From: Sporothrix humicola
Taxonomy: Eukaryota > Ascomycota > Sordariomycetes > Ophiostomatales > Ophiostomataceae
NCBI GenBank assembly: GCA_021396245.1
Contig: WNYE01000088.1
Span: 1 to 64,000, forward strand
DNA: 64,000 nucleotides
Direction: 5' to 3'
The position numbers and the translations under genes were made by a program. Below the pieces are notes generated by a model, which was not told the DNA's origin, did no database searches, and was given only the letters and a program-made list of their open reading frames with translations. How positions within the stretch are numbered: position 1 is the stretch's first letter; the number at the start of each line of letters is the position of its first letter. Of this stretch, positions 42,601-53,667 are shown in pieces.

Positions 42601-45046
42601 TGACAGCATCGAAAGACACGGAAAGACAAAATCAGCAGTGCGTACGTAGATTGGGAAGGAGCATTGGTCGAAATAAACGAGCATGGGAAGTCACGTTTTG
42701 TTACCCCTTTTGTCGCCATCTTTGAAAATGTAGACATGAGATGCATTCCATTCTTTCTTCAACATCGCATTAAACGACGTGCATACGTCACTTGCCACTT
42801 CTCATCGACGCCTCGGAACGATCAAGGACACATATGCCGACATACGCCCACCACGAAATGTGCCCATGAAATGAGCTGAAAGCCTACGGGCTGCTTTGTG
42901 CATCTCCAAACAACCCGGGGAAAGCTACCAAAATAGAGCAAGAAAAGAAGACGCCTTGTCAGAATTGACAGCCAAGGCAAGCGTTACGAGCAAGTTCATC
43001 TTGTTTTCCCGTGAGAGGCGCAATCGAGGGAGGTCGATTGGACGACTGACTCGACACTTCACCTGGACAAAACGGGAACACCTGTCAAAGGGATGCGCCA
43101 CGCATCTCCATCAATCAATTGTTCCTTTACATGCGACAGACTGACAACAGAGCTGGTTGAATGTCCACCTTCTTTTTCAGCATACTGTCGCTATCCGTGA
43201 CCGACGGAGAAATAGGGCAAGGTTCAAAGAAGAGTTGCCGTCTTGGCCGGTCAAGAACACTGTCGGATCCGCGGAAGGTCCAACTAATATCTAAAAAGCG
43301 ACCAGAATACCAAAAAAAAAAGCTTGAACTAATCGACACTCGAACAAAAACGTGGGCACTTTCTTCATCAGTTTCCTCAAGCTATTGCTGCATCGTGAGC
43401 ACTAACCCGACAGCTTGCATCCTGCAACTTTCCTTTATCCACCAAACAAGCTAGGGCAAGGGTCCAAGGTTGTGCAAAAAGAAAAGAGAAAAGGCGACGA
43501 GAAAGTAAATACTACTTTGAACGGTTGAAGATATTTTCTTTTGCTGTTGGTTGCTTTTTCTTTCTTCTTTCCTCCCCGCAACATCGTGTGGAGAAGGCAG
43601 GGCAACAATATTGGCTGGCGCCAGTCACCCCTTTTTATTTGTTTTTGAATTCTTGACTCGACGTCACGGCAAGCGGCAGACAACAGCCAACAGTTGGCGA
43701 CTCGAACGACACGGACAAGGTGCCCAGCCAGCCTTTCGGGAACTAAATACGAGAACCACATTCCGTCTTTCAGCCTCTTTCTGGGCATCGTCACCCGTTG
43801 TGCTTTCTTTTTCGACGACACCAGCCCACACCCGCCTGCCCTCTTGCTCGACTTGGAACCGGACCTGGAACTTCAATATGTTAGTCCTCGTACATTTTTG
43901 CTTCCATCTCGTTTCTTCCCAACCTAGCCATCATCATCCCTAACCCACCTTGTATCGGTGAATATCTGATCCACTTAACCCACATGTTCATCATGAGTTT
44001 CTTGTCTGGGATTCCCTTCATGGGCCAATGTTGCTAACACCTCTTGTGGTCTAGTCACCAGGCACTGCATCCATCCAACATATGCAGTCTCATCTACAGG
44101 GTGTCTTTCCTAGTCGCAACCGTTTCCTATCCTGGTAGCGTTGACTGTGGGGATGGAGATGTAAGTCTTTGTTGCCCTGCATGACTTCCCGGTCAACAAG
44201 ACCCTGGCCGTTCTGTGTGCATATCGTCGCCCTATCACCTCACGATGAAGACCCAGTTCATGTATGACAACTATTACTGATGGTGTAGGCCGAGCATAGG
44301 CGTCCATAAACTTGGGATTACGAGGCGTCAGTGGCGTTGTTGAAGCCGTTCTTCGGGAAGATACTCTTCATCGTCTTAGTACCCCTGCTGCTATCACAAA
44401 GCAACCTACTTTATTCAGCTATCTCCTCTACTTTCTAAACCCCTTCTTTTTATTTTCTGACATCTCGAACCAACAATCCAGCCTCAGCATCTCAAGATAT
44501 TGCCCGGGACGGCATGGCTTGCATGCGGTCAGGCAACCCGACAGAAAGTTCCCGAGAAGTGCCAAGAAAAGGGGAACAACTTTCAACGGTGACGCAGGAA
44601 AGATTGAACGATCGTTCCTGAGAAAAAGAAAATATTCAAAACCGCCCCTCCCGTCAGTCACCATCCCCTTATCCACGTCAGCCATCGATATATCTCCCTC
44701 TTTGCCCCCCATTCTCGCTGAACGTTTCCTTGCCCCAGCTATTTGGAACCAATATTTCATATTCTTCCCTCTCTTGTCGTGTCATTTACGCGTCTTTCAC
44801 ACTCGTTCTCTTTCACTCACCCTAGCCTCTCGTTCATATTCCCTTACACATAATTTTTTAACCGCGTCGTTCTTTCATATTCACGTCTACACCATCCCGG
44901 CCCCCGTTCCATATAATACTTATGCCGGCCGCTCTTTCCAAAAGTCTTGGCATTGTTTTGTCCTCCATCTCATCCCCGAAGGTTTCAACGACACTTCGTT
45001 TTGATACAACCATCTAAGAATTAGAGACGACAGTAACGACACAACG
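39680..45046. other. 5.4-kb gene-poor spacer
   Basis: No gene could be supported beyond the 55-codon frame at 40554. Open frames of up to 177 codons (for example 41510-42043 +, overlapped by 41514-42005 -) have no recognisable domain. The last 350 bases before the WSC gene are pyrimidine-rich, and TATAATA at 44912-44918 lies about 130 bases before its ATG. Confidence 0.5.
40554..40721 (+). CDS. Possible 55-residue open frame, function unknown
   Basis: ATG at 40554 in the context GCGATGG, stop TGA at 40719. The translation is polar and helix-prone (DNVELLTEEYKSNLKDNI) and has gene-like composition, unlike the flanking frames. There is no signal peptide or known domain. It could be a short real gene, the first exon of a gene whose later exons were not recognised, or a remnant. 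Low confidence. Confidence 0.2.
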   Translation: MASYPSKRDSHCDGSQSDAKQRSVLVDNVELLTEEYKSNLKDNIIEKFNGTFPFI

Positions 45047-48000
45047 ATGAAGGCCACGGCGATCCTGGCCACGACTCTGTCGATCCTGGTCTCGCTTGCC
45101 AGCGGACTGGGAAAGACAGACACGATCACATGGGGTGGTGACAATTCACGATCCGGCTACCAAACGTGCGTCTCTCACCGGATTCCCAACTTCTTTGACA
45201 CAATACTAACATCCACAGAAATCACAACATGGACCCGGCCATTGTTGGCAGCTCCGACTTTGCACAGATTTTCAAGACGGCCCTGCCCGGAAAATACAAT
45301 GGAGCCAACGAAAACATCTTCTCGCAGCCTCTTGTCTACACGCCCAGTGGCGGCACGACGCAATATGTGTACTTTGCCACGACCCAAAACAACGTCTACA
45401 AGCTCGACGCAAAGACGGGCCAGATTCTGCTGTCCCGCAACCTCGCCATTCCCTTTCTGACGGCAGATCTCAACGGCTGTGTCGACATCAACCCCCTTAT
45501 TGGTGTGACATCAACGGGTGTCATTGACCCCGACACGGACACCCTGTACCTCACGTCCAAGACGTACGAGAACCAGACTGGCGGCAACGGGCCCCAGGGC
45601 AAGCCCAATGGCCGCTACTACCTCCACGCTCTCAACGTCAACGATTTGACGGATCGGCCCAACTTCCCCGTCAACCTCGAGGGTATTGTCGCACGCAACA
45701 ACCCGACGCGCAGCTTCAACGGCGGCATCCAACATCAGCGTCCCGGCCTGCTCCACACGGGCCAGTTCATTTATGCTGGTTTCGCATCTCACTGTGTGCA
45801 GTACAACTTTACTGGCTGGATCATGGGCTTTGACAAGACGACCGGTGCCGTGGTCGAGCGGTACGCCACTGAAGGTGCTGGTGTGCCCAACACGACACCC
45901 GGCGGTGGTGTTTGGATGTCTGGTGGCGGTCTTGCCTCCGATGACCAGGGCTCGCTCTACTTTGGTACTGGCAACGGCTATGCCTCGCAGCTCAGCACGA
46001 TCCCTGTGGCCGGCCGCAACCCGCCAACGTCTCTCGAGGAAGCCGCTGTGCACATGACTATCAATGAAGACGGGTCTGTGACGGTGGTCGACTTTTTCAT
46101 GCCACAAGAAAAGCAAGCCTTAGACGGTGCCGACAAGGATCTGGGCACGTCACCTCTCGAACTTCTGCCCAGCCAGTTCTCATGTGGCTCCATCAAGCAC
46201 ATGGGCGTCATCACGGGCAAAAACGGCAAGACGTACTTCCTCAACCTCGACGACCTGGGTGGCTACCGCACCGGCGACAACAGCGGCGATCGTGTCGTCC
46301 AGATCTATCAGAACGAAAACGCAGTCTACTCTGGCGCCGGTGTCTACCCACTCGAGGGCGGCTACATCTACGTCAACGTGATCCAGTACCGGACGCACGT
46401 CTTCAAGTTCTCGTGCGTCAACGGCGTGCCATCGTTCATCAAGGTCGGCGACAGTCCTACGGCTAGTGCCTACACCCTCGGTGTCAGCCACGCCACGATC
46501 ACATCGCTCGACGGCGAGGAGGGCACGGGTCTGCTGTGGAACACGGACATACAGGGTAGCAATATCCGCATCTTCAAGGCGGTGCCCGAGAACGGTCTCC
46601 TTACAGAAATTCGCAACTTTACGGTGCCTGGCGTGACCAAGTTTACGCGCGCTGTGTTTGGCGACGGGCGCATGTACATGGGCTCCAACCAGGGCTATGT
46701 TTACGGTTTTGGTGCTCCCACGACACCGGCGCTCAACTGCACGACGCCCGTCAACTTGGGCAGCCTGGATATTGCCTCGTCTGCTGTCACGGCTCAGGTC
46801 ACTTGCACAGCCGCCGTTGCCACGACCATCAAGTCGCTAGCTATCACTGACCCTAACTTTAACGTCTCGTCAACAACAACTTTCCCGGCGACACTGGCCA
46901 AGGGCAGCACATTTACGTTTACGGCCTCGTTCAAGCCCACGGCCGTCGGCCTTTTGACTGGTTCGGTGTCCATTGCCACCACCAACGGCGTTGCTGGCTA
47001 TGCGTCGACCACTTCTGTCCTTCTCCAGGGAACCGGTCTGAGTGCGGGTGCTCTCTTCTCAGTCTCGCCTTCTGTTCTCACGTTTACCAACGTTGTCATT
47101 GGAGCCACGCCCGGCGGTGTTGTGGAGCCGGTCATTTTCAGCAACACCGGCAACTCCACCCTTACCATTTCGGATATTATGTTCTCCGATTCGAGCTCTA
47201 GTGGTCCTTGGGTCGCAGGTACTGCCACGATCAATGGTACATCCATTGGCGCTTTCACGCTGTCCGGTCTGCCTACTACCATTGCTGCCAATGGCGGTCA
47301 GAACGTTGCCGTCAACTTCAACCCCACGACGGGCGGCAACTCCACGCTTTTCGTCAAGGTCGTCACCAACGGCGGCAACCAGACGTTTGAGATTGACGCC
47401 AATGCCGGCCCCGGCTCGACGTGTCTGCTCGAGTTCCAGACGCCCGACGGCAGCGGCTGGGTCACGTACGAAAAGGGCATGAACTTTACCTTTGGCAACG
47501 TCACCGAGAACACGTCCCGCTCTTTGTTGCTGCGGGTCACCAACAACGGCACCTCCGACGCCGTCCCGCTGTCCATCACCGTGTCCAAGCCGCCGTTTGG
47601 CGTCGGCGGCATCATTGGCGCCGCCAACCAGGTCGACCTGGCCGAAGGCACGATCCTCAAGCCCGGCGAGAGCGCGTCGGCGGCCCTCTACTGTTCCGTG
47701 CCCAAGGAGCAGTGGAACAACGACGCCTACTGGGGCACCGCACAGTGGACGATGAACACCAACGACCCCAACTGGGACAAGCAGTTTATCCAGTTCTCGT
47801 GCCTGGCCGTCTCGGAGCAGGCCCCTCCTTTGAAAGATAACGGAGACGGCGTCTACCGGTACGCCGGCTGCTACAAGGAGAACAACCCAGGCCGCCAGCT
47901 GCAGAAACAGCTTTACAGCAACGCGAACAACACGGCGGCCATGTGCATTGCCGCCTGTGTCAGCGGCGGGTTTACCTACTGTGGCACACAGTACCACAGC

Positions 48001-51000
48001 GAGTGCTGGGGCGGCAACACGGTGCCGGTCCAACTGGTCGACGAGGGCAACTGCAACTTCGCCTGCTCGGGCGACCTGAACCAGATCTGTGGCGGCAACG
48101 GAGTTGGGTCGAATGCGGGCGGCTCGTACATTTCGCTGTTTGCCACGGACGGCGCCAGCACCAACTCGAGCACGAACCCTCCAGGCGGTCCTGTCGTCAA
48201 CCCCGGCAACTACGGCTACGTGAGTGTTGGCTGCTACCACGAGCCGTCGTCTGGCCGCGCCTTGTCGAGCCAGGTTTCTGTCAGCAGTCAGACGGTCAAC
48301 AACTGTCTGGCAGCGGCCGCCCTGGGTAGCTACAAGTTTGCCGGTGTCGAGTACGGTGGCGAATGCTGGGTCGGCAACACTCTGAATTCCGGCGCATCCC
48401 AGGTCACTCTCTCGACATGTTCCTCGACGTGTAATGGAAACGGCTCTGAGTTCTGTGGCGGCTCGCTGCTGCTCAACGTGTACCAGCTCAACGGCACAGC
48501 CACGCTGCCGTCGTCGACTCCGGGATCGGGCACTGGCACATCCACGCCCACTACGACACCATCCGGCGGCCCGTTCATCAACCCCGGCTCCAGCGGCTTC
48601 TCGTATGTCGGCTGCTGGCACGAGCCGTCGTCGGGCCGTGCTTTCTCCAAGCAGCTCACAGTCACCAGCCAAACGGTCAACAACTGTTTGGCGGCAGCGG
48701 CTAGTGGCAATTACAAATACGCTGGTCTCGAATACGGAGGAGAGGTAAGTCCCACCCCCCAGTAGCAATCCAATTTTAATCCGTTCACTAACTCTGTAGT
48801 GCTGGGTCGGCAACACGATCAACTCGGCCGCCTCCCAGGTCGCCGGGTCGGCGTGCACCATGACGTGCAACGGCAACAACACGGAGTACTGTGGTGGCAG
48901 TCTTCTCATGGATCTGTACCAGTTCAACGTCACGGTGGCCGCCACCTCCTCGTCCAAGACGGTCTCCACCACCAAGAGTGTTTCGGCAGTCTCCCACGCC
49001 TCGACTGCGTCGGTATCGTCATCGAAATCTGCCACACCCACGCCCTCTGGCCCGCCCGCCGTCAAGGCCGCCGTCGGCAACTGGGTCTACCAAGGCTGTT
49101 ACACCGAAGCTAATGGAAGCCGTGCCCTGTCGGCCGCCACCTGGGCCAGCGCCGGCATGTCCTACGAGGCCTGCGCCGCCTTCTGTGCGAGCTACGCCTA
49201 CTTTGGCGTCGAGTTCGGCGACGAGTGCTACTGCGACAACTATCTGGCCGCCACTAGTGGTGCGGCCGATGAGCAGGACTGCGCTGTCGCCTGTGCCGGC
49301 GACGCCTCCGAGCTATGCGGCGGCGGCGACCGCCTCAACGTGTACAAGCAGACGGGCAAGCAGACCGGGGCGCCGAACCCGGCCGCCCAGGCGGGTGATT
49401 ATGTGTATGTTGGTTGCTACACGGAGGCCACCAGTGGACGTGCCCTCGATGCTCTCTCCTTCTCGACGGACAACATGACCGCCGAGGCGTGTGCCGCCTT
49501 CTGCGGCAGCTCACCGGCCTACACCTACTTTGGCGTCGAGTACGGCACGCAGTGCTACTGCGGTAACGACCCTCTCGGGGACGGCGCCACCTCGACCAAC
49601 GAGACCGAGTGCAACATGGCCTGTGGTGGCAACGCGTACCAAGCCTGCGGCGGATCGAGCCGTTTGAATCTGTACAAGTACTCGCCGCAACCGTCGGCAT
49701 CGGCGGAAGTTGAGGCGGTGCAGGTGTCGGCATCGTCGTCTTCAGCATCGACTGTGCCGAGCTCATCTTCAGTCGTTTCTGTATCATCATCGGCATCATA
49801 TGTTGAGTCGGTCAGCTCATCGGTTGACTCGTCTTCGTCCATCGACCCGTCGGCCTCTTCTGCCGTGTCATCATTTGCCTCGGCGTCGTCAGTGTCCGCA
49901 TCAGCCTCATCTGATCCTGTTGTATCGTCGTCTTCATCGGTTTCAGTCGACTCGGCATCATCCGCCTCCTCTGCATCGGCATCCTCCGATCCTTCCGCAT
50001 CGTCGTACGCCTCTGCATCAGCATCTTCAGATCCTGCCTCGTCGTCCTCGGTAGACCCAGTCTCGGCACCCTCGTCCGACCCTGTTGCTGCATCATCGTC
50101 CGCCAGTGCTGCCTCATCTTCCGCTGGCATTGCCTCATCTGCAGCATCGTCTGACCCTGTTGCATCATCTTCATCTTCCGCTGACCCTGCCGCCTCATAT
50201 GTTCCGCTCTCTTCCATGTCCGATCCGGTGTCTCTTGTTTCGTCTGTGGACCCAGCAGCGACTTCAGCTTCCATTTCTAGCGCTGCCGGTTCAGTTGACC
50301 CTGCAACTTCCAGCGCTGCACAGTCGTCTGCTCAGCCCTCGGTGGCTCAGTCCTCGGTCGCTCAGTCGTCAGTCGGATCTTCAGTTGCCCAGTCGTCATC
50401 AGCCCAGTACTCGGTAGCCCAATCCTCTACTGGCCCTGCTGCATCATCCGTCGCTGCAAGCTCTGACCCCGTCGATCTCCCGTCTGCCTCGCCGTCGCCT
50501 GTTGCAGAGAGCTCACCTGTTGCCTCGCCTGCTGCCTCATCTGCTGCCTCATCTGCGGATCCGTCGACTGTCCCGTCCGACCCTGCGCCTTCCTCGTCTG
50601 CCGACCCTGTTGCTTCTTCAGTCTACCCGTCTGCAGTGTCTTCACCTGCACAGGTAACGACCAGCTCACAGGAGTCACTGATCTCACAAGCGTCTCTGGA
50701 TCCTGCTTCGACTCGCCCAGTTGTCTCGTCGCCTGTTGCGTCTGATCCTGCGCCATCATCGTCTGAATCTAACGCTGAAGGTGCTGGTGCCGGTGCAACA
50801 TCGGTTGCCCAGTCCTCTCCTGCCCCGTCGACAGTCGCTGCTCAGTCCTCCTCCGTCGTCTACGCCTCGCCTTCGAGTGATCCAGTTGTCGGTGGTGCCA
50901 CGTCCGCAGTCTCGTCCGACAAGGCTACTTCAGTCTCGGTGACTATCGTCTCGGATCCCGAGTTCACGCCGTCGCCCTCAGCCTCTGCCTCGCCCTCCGA

Positions 51001-51442
51001 CGGCGACGGCCTCGTCGATGCCGCTTCGGCCACCGTTTCGTCGTCTACCACCGTCTCGGATCCCACCTCGTCTTCTCCCCCAACTGGCCAGCCAACTTCA
51101 GGGCCCGCCTGCTATCAGCCGGTCGCGGCCCGCGGCAACGCCAACTTTACCCTGCTCAACTGCTACCAGGAGCCGTCCAACAAGCACCATCTGCTGTCGG
51201 ACTTTATCGTGCAGGACCGGACGGGCATGTCGGTCGGGCTCTGTCTGTCCAAGTGTTGGAAGTACCAGTACGCGGGCCTCGAGAACGGGGACCAGTGCTG
51301 GTGCAGCAACCACCTGGACACTGGAAACGGTGGTGTGGTCGTCGATCTCTCCTCCTGCAACAAGGCGTGCTCTGGCAACAAGACTGAGTACTGCGGTGCG
51401 CGGGACAAGGTGCTGGTGTACAATCTGATGAGGACTGACTGA
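45047..51442 (+). CDS. Giant secreted PQQ-propeller / Ig-like / six-WSC protein
   Basis: Three exons, 45047-45165, 45219-48744 and 48800-51442, giving 2095 residues. Intron 1 has a consensus branch site (TACTAAC); intron 2 is 55 nt. A signal peptide covers about residues 1-20. Residues 40 to about 540 form a PQQ-type beta-propeller (repeats such as NNVYKLDAKTGQIL). Two choice-of-anchor D/ASH-like beta domains (about 545-900) follow. Five WSC modules start near residues 919, 1041, 1168, 1308 and 1412, each with six to eight Cys. A Ser-rich region of about 460 residues (1512-1979) separates a sixth WSC (about 1986-2092). No TM or GPI signal ends the protein. WSC modules bind wall glycans, so a wall-bound or secreted role is likely; enzymatic activity is unproven. 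Confidence 0.88.
49690..51090 (+). repeat. Ser/Ala/Pro/Val low-complexity coding repeat
   Basis: About 460 codons dominated by Ser with recurring short units such as SVAQSS, SSDPV and SADPAS. It links the fifth and sixth WSC modules and is likely heavily O-mannosylated. Confidence 0.85.
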
Positions 51443-51783
51443 GTCGTGTGCGTTGTTTGATGTTTGATTTTTGATGTTTGATATTTGGTTTCTGGATCTC
51501 GTTCCCTTCATTTCTTTTGTCAAAATTCTTTATTGTTTCGTGTTGGATTACTTGTGTTTTATTTTGGTACATTTTGATGCTTTATGCTTCTTTTTCTTTT
51601 GGACTTTCAATCAATTTATTATATTCATGTTTCAAATGTATAATTTCATGGGACTGTGATCTTTATCGTGATTTTATTCATCTCCAGGGTATCTCATCTC
51701 TATTAACAACGCATCAAATCTATCTGTCGAAACCGACACATCTTATCAAAACATTAGGATAACAGGCTAAGATGTCTGTCCTT
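51443..51783. other. Short convergent spacer, T-rich
   Basis: 340 bases between the stops of the WSC gene and the NCS1 permease. It starts with a TTTGATG-like repeat (about 51457-51490) and is T-rich, as expected for two facing 3' ends. Confidence 0.6.
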
Positions 51784-53460
51784 TTACATTGTTGGCACCG
51801 GCTTGACCTCTTCGTTCATAGCTTTGCCCGACTCGACGCCCGACACGGGGTTCTCGACGTCGCTGCTAAACTCGCGCACGCCCTCGATCTCGCCGCGGGT
51901 CCAGATGGTGTCCTTGAGCAGGGCCTCCTTGGCGGGGAAGGCCCAGCTCAGGCCGGTGTACAGCACAATGGAGACGACAAAGCCAAAGAGCCAGTTAAAG
52001 TCGTAGAGCTGCAGGATGCCGTTGCTCACATGGACCTTTTCGGCGCCGCTGATGCTCTCGGCGAGGCCGGGCAGGAGGGGGGAGACAGGAACAATAAACG
52101 CGACAAAGGCGCACCAGTTCATGCCTTTAATAAAACGGTAGCGGCCGTGGGGGTCATACAAGGCGGGGATGTCAATGTGGCCGCGCTTGACGAGCCAGAA
52201 ATCGGCGGCCATGATGCCCGAGATGGGGGCCAAGAAGACAGAGTAGCCGCCCATGAAGCTCAAGAACGTCGAGGCGGACGAGATGATCTTCCAGGGCACG
52301 AGGATCCAGCCGGCGACGACGGCGGCGATCATGCATCCGCGCTTAATGTTGATGTAGCGGGGAAACAAAACGGTCAGATCGTTGGCGGCGGAAATGGAGT
52401 TGGCCGTGATGTTGGTGCCGACCTGGGCAATGTACCAGGCGAGAGCGGCGAAGAAGGCGGCACAGCGGCCGCCGCTGCCCATGTCGAGCCACAAACTAAT
52501 GATATCGAGCGGGTTCCACATGTACTCGCCGGTAAAGACCTTGACGGCGGACGTCGTGATGATGCCGAGGAGGCCACAAACAGTGAAGATAATCGGGAGG
52601 AAAGGCAGCTGGATGAACTGGCCGTTGCCGCTCTTGGCGTAGCGCGTAAAGTCGGGGATGTTGCAGGCGAGCGTGGCCCACGAGCCGGTGACGGCGGTCA
52701 TGCAGCTGAGCCACAGGTAGGCGTACGTCGAGCCGGACACCTCGGCCTTCAACTTGAAAATGTCGCCGCCGCCGCCGGCCTTGTGCACGCACCAGCCCAT
52801 TGTGGCAATGGCGGCAATGGGCGCGCCCAGCAGCTTGACCCAGAAGATGGGCTTGAGCTTGGTGGGGTGGATCAACAACAAAGGCAGCTGGATGATCCAG
52901 AACAAAAAGTACGAACACATGCCCATGGTGGTGATGCCGGCGTTGTCGGGCAGGTGGTTGGGGATCCGGGCGTAGGACGGCGCCAGGGCCGTCAGCATGA
53001 CCGTGATGCACTGCGCGCCGTTGGCGCCCTGGATGCCGAGCCAGAACATGGCCAGGATGGACCGCGAGATGATGCAAAAGTAGCGCAGATAGTAGCCAAA
53101 CGAGGAAGTGGTAATCACCGAGAAGGGGACGTGCAGCTTGCTGCCAATGGCACCGTTCAAAACCATGGGAATGGCCACGCAAAACGTGCCGACGACCATG
53201 CAGGGGATGGCCTCGCGCCACGACAAACCAACAGCTAGAATACTCGAGGCCGTCTCCCACGTGCCCAGGTTGATCGTGTCCGTCGCCCAGTAGGCCATGA
53301 TGCTCCAGATGCTCCAGGTCTGGTCGGACGGCGGCGTCGGGTCCATGTCATGGTTGGTCCACACCTCGGGCGGTGCAATCGCGCTCTCTTCCTTGGGGAG
53401 CTCCCACGCGCTGAGCGACGTGAAGCGCGCCTTGACAGCGCTGGACGAGGGCTTCTTCAT
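51784..53460 (-). CDS. NCS1 (Fur-type) nucleobase/allantoin/vitamin permease
   Basis: 558 residues from the ATG at 53460 (MKKPSSSAV); a longer frame upstream lacks a plausible start context. About twelve TM helices. The N-terminal NHDMDPTPPSDQTW and the following SIMAYWATDTINLGTW are typical of the Fur branch of the nucleobase-cation-symport-1 family, whose fungal members import uracil, allantoin, uridine, thiamine or nicotinamide riboside with protons. Conserved blocks include GAIGSKLHVPF, IQGANGAQC, NIPDFTRYAKS and GTNITANSISAANDLT. Both tails are cytosolic and hydrophilic, and the C-terminal one is acidic. The substrate cannot be assigned from sequence alone. The gene faces the WSC gene tail to tail. 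Confidence 0.93.
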   Translation of the reverse strand: MKKPSSSAVKARFTSLSAWELPKEESAIAPPEVWTNHDMDPTPPSDQTWSIWSIMAYWATDTINLGTWETASSILAVGLSWREAIPCMVVGTFCVAIPMVLNGAIGSKLHVPFSVITTSSFGYYLRYFCIISRSILAMFWLGIQGANGAQCITVMLTALAPSYARIPNHLPDNAGITTMGMCSYFLFWIIQLPLLLIHPTKLKPIFWVKLLGAPIAAIATMGWCVHKAGGGGDIFKLKAEVSGSTYAYLWLSCMTAVTGSWATLACNIPDFTRYAKSGNGQFIQLPFLPIIFTVCGLLGIITTSAVKVFTGEYMWNPLDIISLWLDMGSGGRCAAFFAALAWYIAQVGTNITANSISAANDLTVLFPRYINIKRGCMIAAVVAGWILVPWKIISSASTFLSFMGGYSVFLAPISGIMAADFWLVKRGHIDIPALYDPHGRYRFIKGMNWCAFVAFIVPVSPLLPGLAESISGAEKVHVSNGILQLYDFNWLFGFVVSIVLYTGLSWAFPAKEALLKDTIWTRGEIEGVREFSSDVENPVSGVESGKAMNEEVKPVPTM

Positions 53461-53599
53461 GGTGGGTAGTGTAGTGGTCGAAGAATATACTGCAAAGCAG
53501 TGGTGGAATGGGGAGTGAATAAAATGAAAATCAAATGACGGAAAACACACAGACAGAGACACTGATGACCGACGATCCCATCGTGGCAGGACAGGCTGC

Positions 53600-53605
53600 T
53601 TTATA
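53600..53605 (-). promoter_or_regulatory. Candidate TATA box of the NCS1 permease gene
   Basis: TATAAA on the minus strand, 140-145 bases upstream of the ATG, inside the GATA cluster. Confidence 0.35.
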
Positions 53606-53667
53606 TCAATCGAGCAACAAGTTCAGAAGATCATCCTTGATACGAGTGTCTGTGTGCCGTATCTATC
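53604..53667 (-). promoter_or_regulatory. Cluster of GATA motifs upstream of the NCS1 permease
   Basis: GATA cores at 53604-53607, 53639-53642 (opposite strand), 53660-53663 and 53664-53667, the last two directly adjacent, 144-207 bases before the start codon. Paired GATA sites are the usual targets of AreA/NIT2-type nitrogen regulators in filamentous fungi. Confidence 0.4.

Noticed and set aside
44110..44307. 65-codon minus frame considered as a retroelement fragment
   Set aside because: No reverse transcriptase, integrase or RNase H motif could be aligned by eye, and the region shows no RIP signature.
47059..49080. 673-codon minus-strand frame across the WSC gene
   Set aside because: Antisense shadow of a GC3-rich gene; it spans the second intron and has no recognisable domain.
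51772..53238. 488-codon + frame opposite the NCS1 permease
   Set aside because: His/Asp/Gly-rich antisense of membrane-helix codons; the permease on the minus strand is unmistakable.
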